Source of the DNA: Paragonimus skrjabini miyazakii
Lineage: Eukaryota; Platyhelminthes; Trematoda; Plagiorchiida; Troglotrematidae
DNA length: 64,000 bases
Assembly: GCA_014338405.1 (NCBI GenBank)
Contig: JTDE01001313.1
Span: 1-64,000 of the forward strand
Reading direction: 5' to 3'
The translations under genes and the position numbers were made by a program. Positions 62,785 to 64,000 of this stretch are shown here, in pieces. Each line of letters begins with the position of its first letter. The first letter of the stretch is position 1. Under the pieces are notes generated by a model, which was not told the DNA's origin, made no database searches, and saw only the letters and a list, made by a program, of their open reading frames with translations.

Positions 62785-62985
62785 TTCTAGCCAATCTCCT
62801 TCCAAAGGGATCACTAGCCTCCTGCTTAGCTTGTGTTAGGGCTCGTCGGCAGTGCACATTCTTGCCACTACCGGGATTTGAAATCCGGCCGGGTGTTAAT
62901 GAGGTAACCATGTTGACCACTGAGTCATTGGCTTCACACTAGGCACGACTGAATTATCATATATAAACGCAGCGTATCCAGTATT
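62785..62985 (-). repeat. SINE, tRNA-headed, minus strand
   Basis: Reversed: leader ATAATTCAGTCGTGCCTAGT, then the diverged tRNA-like head, GGCCGGATTTCAAATCCCGG (box-B-like), GACGAGCCCTAACACAAGC and a body end CCTTTGGAAGGAGATTGGCT. Full-length but diverged. Confidence 0.65.
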
Positions 62986-63004
62986 CTAGTCCTGGCCCTG
63001 ACAA

Positions 63005-63115
63005 GAGTGTGAATTACTAACGAACTCTAACAAGAGCGAAACTCGAGTATACTGTCTTTTCACGAATGGGGATGGCTGAAAAGTCTATAGGAATGTGGTA
63101 GCCGCAATCACTGGT
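63005..63115 (+). repeat. SINE body, plus strand, facing the previous copy
   Basis: ACTAACGAACTCTAACAAGA, GCGAAACTCGAGTATACTGT, TCTTTTCACGAATGGGGATG and AAAGTCTATAGGAATGTGGT match the body and tail of the plus-strand copy at 51282-51495. The tRNA-like head is absent. Confidence 0.68.
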
Positions 63116-63911
63116 AAATAATATTCAACTCGTATTATACGAAATCTTCTGCTACTTACTTTCTACTCAGCTACGACAGTTTTGTTGTCATAACCCTTTC
63201 AGATGTGCTTGATATTCAGTGCACTCCTCTTTTCTTGGTATTTGTTAACCAACTAACGACCTGGCAGGTTTGTTCGTTTATGTGTGTCTATGTGTATTAT
63301 AGGGTGTGTTATGGGGTTTCCAGTCTTCACTCCGGATTATGTTCGTTGCTATGTGATATACATAATCACATATGTGCTGAATACTGTCATGTTGACAAAA
63401 CCTAGAGATGTGATGAGTGATCGCTCCAAATGAGACCAGAACTCGCGATTGCACGGTTCGTAGATTGGTGTCGTAACCACTATGCTTCCGCGAGGTCACG
63501 CGTAACCGTACGAATTAAGACGGTTCAATATGCTGAATATTCGGCCAAATGAACATTCAGCTTTGGGACTAGGTCAACTCCTATTAGGCCTGTTAAGAGT
63601 TCTGTCAATGACTTCAACTTTTTTTCTACAAATATTATGGGGATCTCGTCTCGGAAACCCACACTTCCATGTAAACGTGGAAGCACTGTAAGATGGTCCC
63701 GACGGCCCTCCCTTCAATAGCGTTGTTGTGGCAAACAGCCCGTTGGTATTTTACACTTTTAAACAGTTTTTATCAACTTGTCCAAAATAAATCTAGGGGT
63801 CTGATGCCATTTGTTCCGCGACCTCGCTAATTTGCTGTCTAAGGCCCTCTGCTAATGTCCAAAGTGTCCTTGGAGCTCATTCTCACAGGAAATTTTTCAT
63901 GTATTTTGTAG

Positions 63912-64000
63912 ATATCGATCCGGCTTCTTCGTTTATTCCCGCAAATCCCATTTGTAAATCACTCTATTATTCCGGCGGCACCGATTACTTTCACAACATG
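63912..64000 (+). CDS. Candidate exon cut by the window edge
   Basis: After the acceptor-like TATTTTGTAG ending at 63911 the frame beginning with codon GAT at 63911-63913 reads DIDPASSFIPANPICKSLYY then SGGTDYFHNM, with markedly codon-like third positions, and is open to the window end. That frame would need a preceding intron with a split codon, unlike the phase-0 rule of the other exons. A phase-0 reading from the same acceptor is also open. A second acceptor, TTCTCACAG ending at 63888, would give a phase-0 terminal piece stopping after 22 codons (stop at 63955-63957). I cannot choose between these. The piece may belong to the kinase or to another gene. Confidence 0.36.
   Translation, partial: MSIRLLRLFPQIPFVNHSIIPAAPITFTT

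Larger units (their letters stand above)
60026..63911 (+). other. Probable intron 8 or 3' region
   Basis: Begins with GTAAGG. It contains a directly repeated hammerhead-like motif (61044-61115 and 61358-61435), a C9 run near 61861-61869, and an inverted SINE pair (62785-63115). The open frame at 62340-62537 has no recognisable domain; an acceptor-like CTAG inside it would open a 24-codon phase-0 piece ending in a stop, which I note but do not call. Confidence 0.45.
4156..64000 (+). other. STK11: Gene span: STK11/LKB1-family serine/threonine kinase, right end open
   Basis: Eight exons assembled by eye form one continuous reading frame of 800 codons covering a full protein kinase domain. Its closest family by motif order is STK11/LKB1: PEAQAHAYF before the alpha-E helix, TPAVQPPE in place of the usual APE motif, DVYSAGVSLY, and GEYTIPG all have direct LKB1 counterparts. 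LKB1 is known to act with the pseudokinase STRAD and the scaffold MO25, and phosphorylates the activation loop of AMPK and related kinases. Exons are 4161-4577, 18055-18255, 32437-33081, 35545-35832, 48840-49100, 55849-56217, 58753-58893 and 59948-60025. Introns range from 1.1 to 14.2 kb. The acceptor just before the start codon implies an upstream non-coding exon I could not locate. The stop codon is not identified. Confidence 0.87.

Overview
This window is eukaryotic: nearly all of it is introns and old mobile elements, and one multi-exon gene runs left to right across it. The recognisable coding exons are short islands with clean GT..AG borders, separated by introns of about 1 to 14 kb. Their reading frames join into one serine/threonine kinase of the STK11/LKB1 family. 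The retroelements carry reverse transcriptase (RT) and endonuclease (EN) segments of a style common in flatworm genomes, especially digenean flukes, together with tRNA-headed SINEs. A parasitic trematode with a large, intron-rich genome is my best inference; I cannot name the species, and base composition looks less AT-rich than a schistosome.

Layout. 1-631: a segment bounded by perfect 30-bp inverted repeats, probably a small DNA transposon. About 940-1875: a tandem array with a 68-bp unit. 4156-4577: first visible coding exon, with a start codon and an acidic, disordered N-terminus. 18055-18255: linker plus glycine-rich ATP loop. 32437-33081: N-lobe with catalytic lysine and alpha-C glutamate, then a very long insertion. 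35545-35832: catalytic loop (HRD) and DFG, with a second insertion between them. 48840-49100: activation segment and C-lobe core. 55849-56217: end of the kinase fold and start of the C-terminal tail. 58753-58893 and 59948-60025: two less certain tail exons. A possible further exon runs off the right edge at 63912. Every recognised internal junction is in phase 0; the eight exons give 2400 nt (800 codons) without a stop.

The introns hold at least eight LINE-derived fragments from at least four families on both strands, about six SINE pieces, microsatellites, one 100-N assembly gap, several palindromes, and a repeated motif resembling a hammerhead ribozyme core. None of the LINE copies looks intact.

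If translated as modelled, the product is a cytoplasmic/nuclear master kinase of the AMPK pathway. It has all residues needed for catalysis, a much longer N-terminus than vertebrate LKB1, and two lineage-specific insertions inside the kinase domain. I see no second host gene, no tRNA or rRNA gene and no CRISPR array. Promoters and poly(A) sites could not be assigned from sequence alone.
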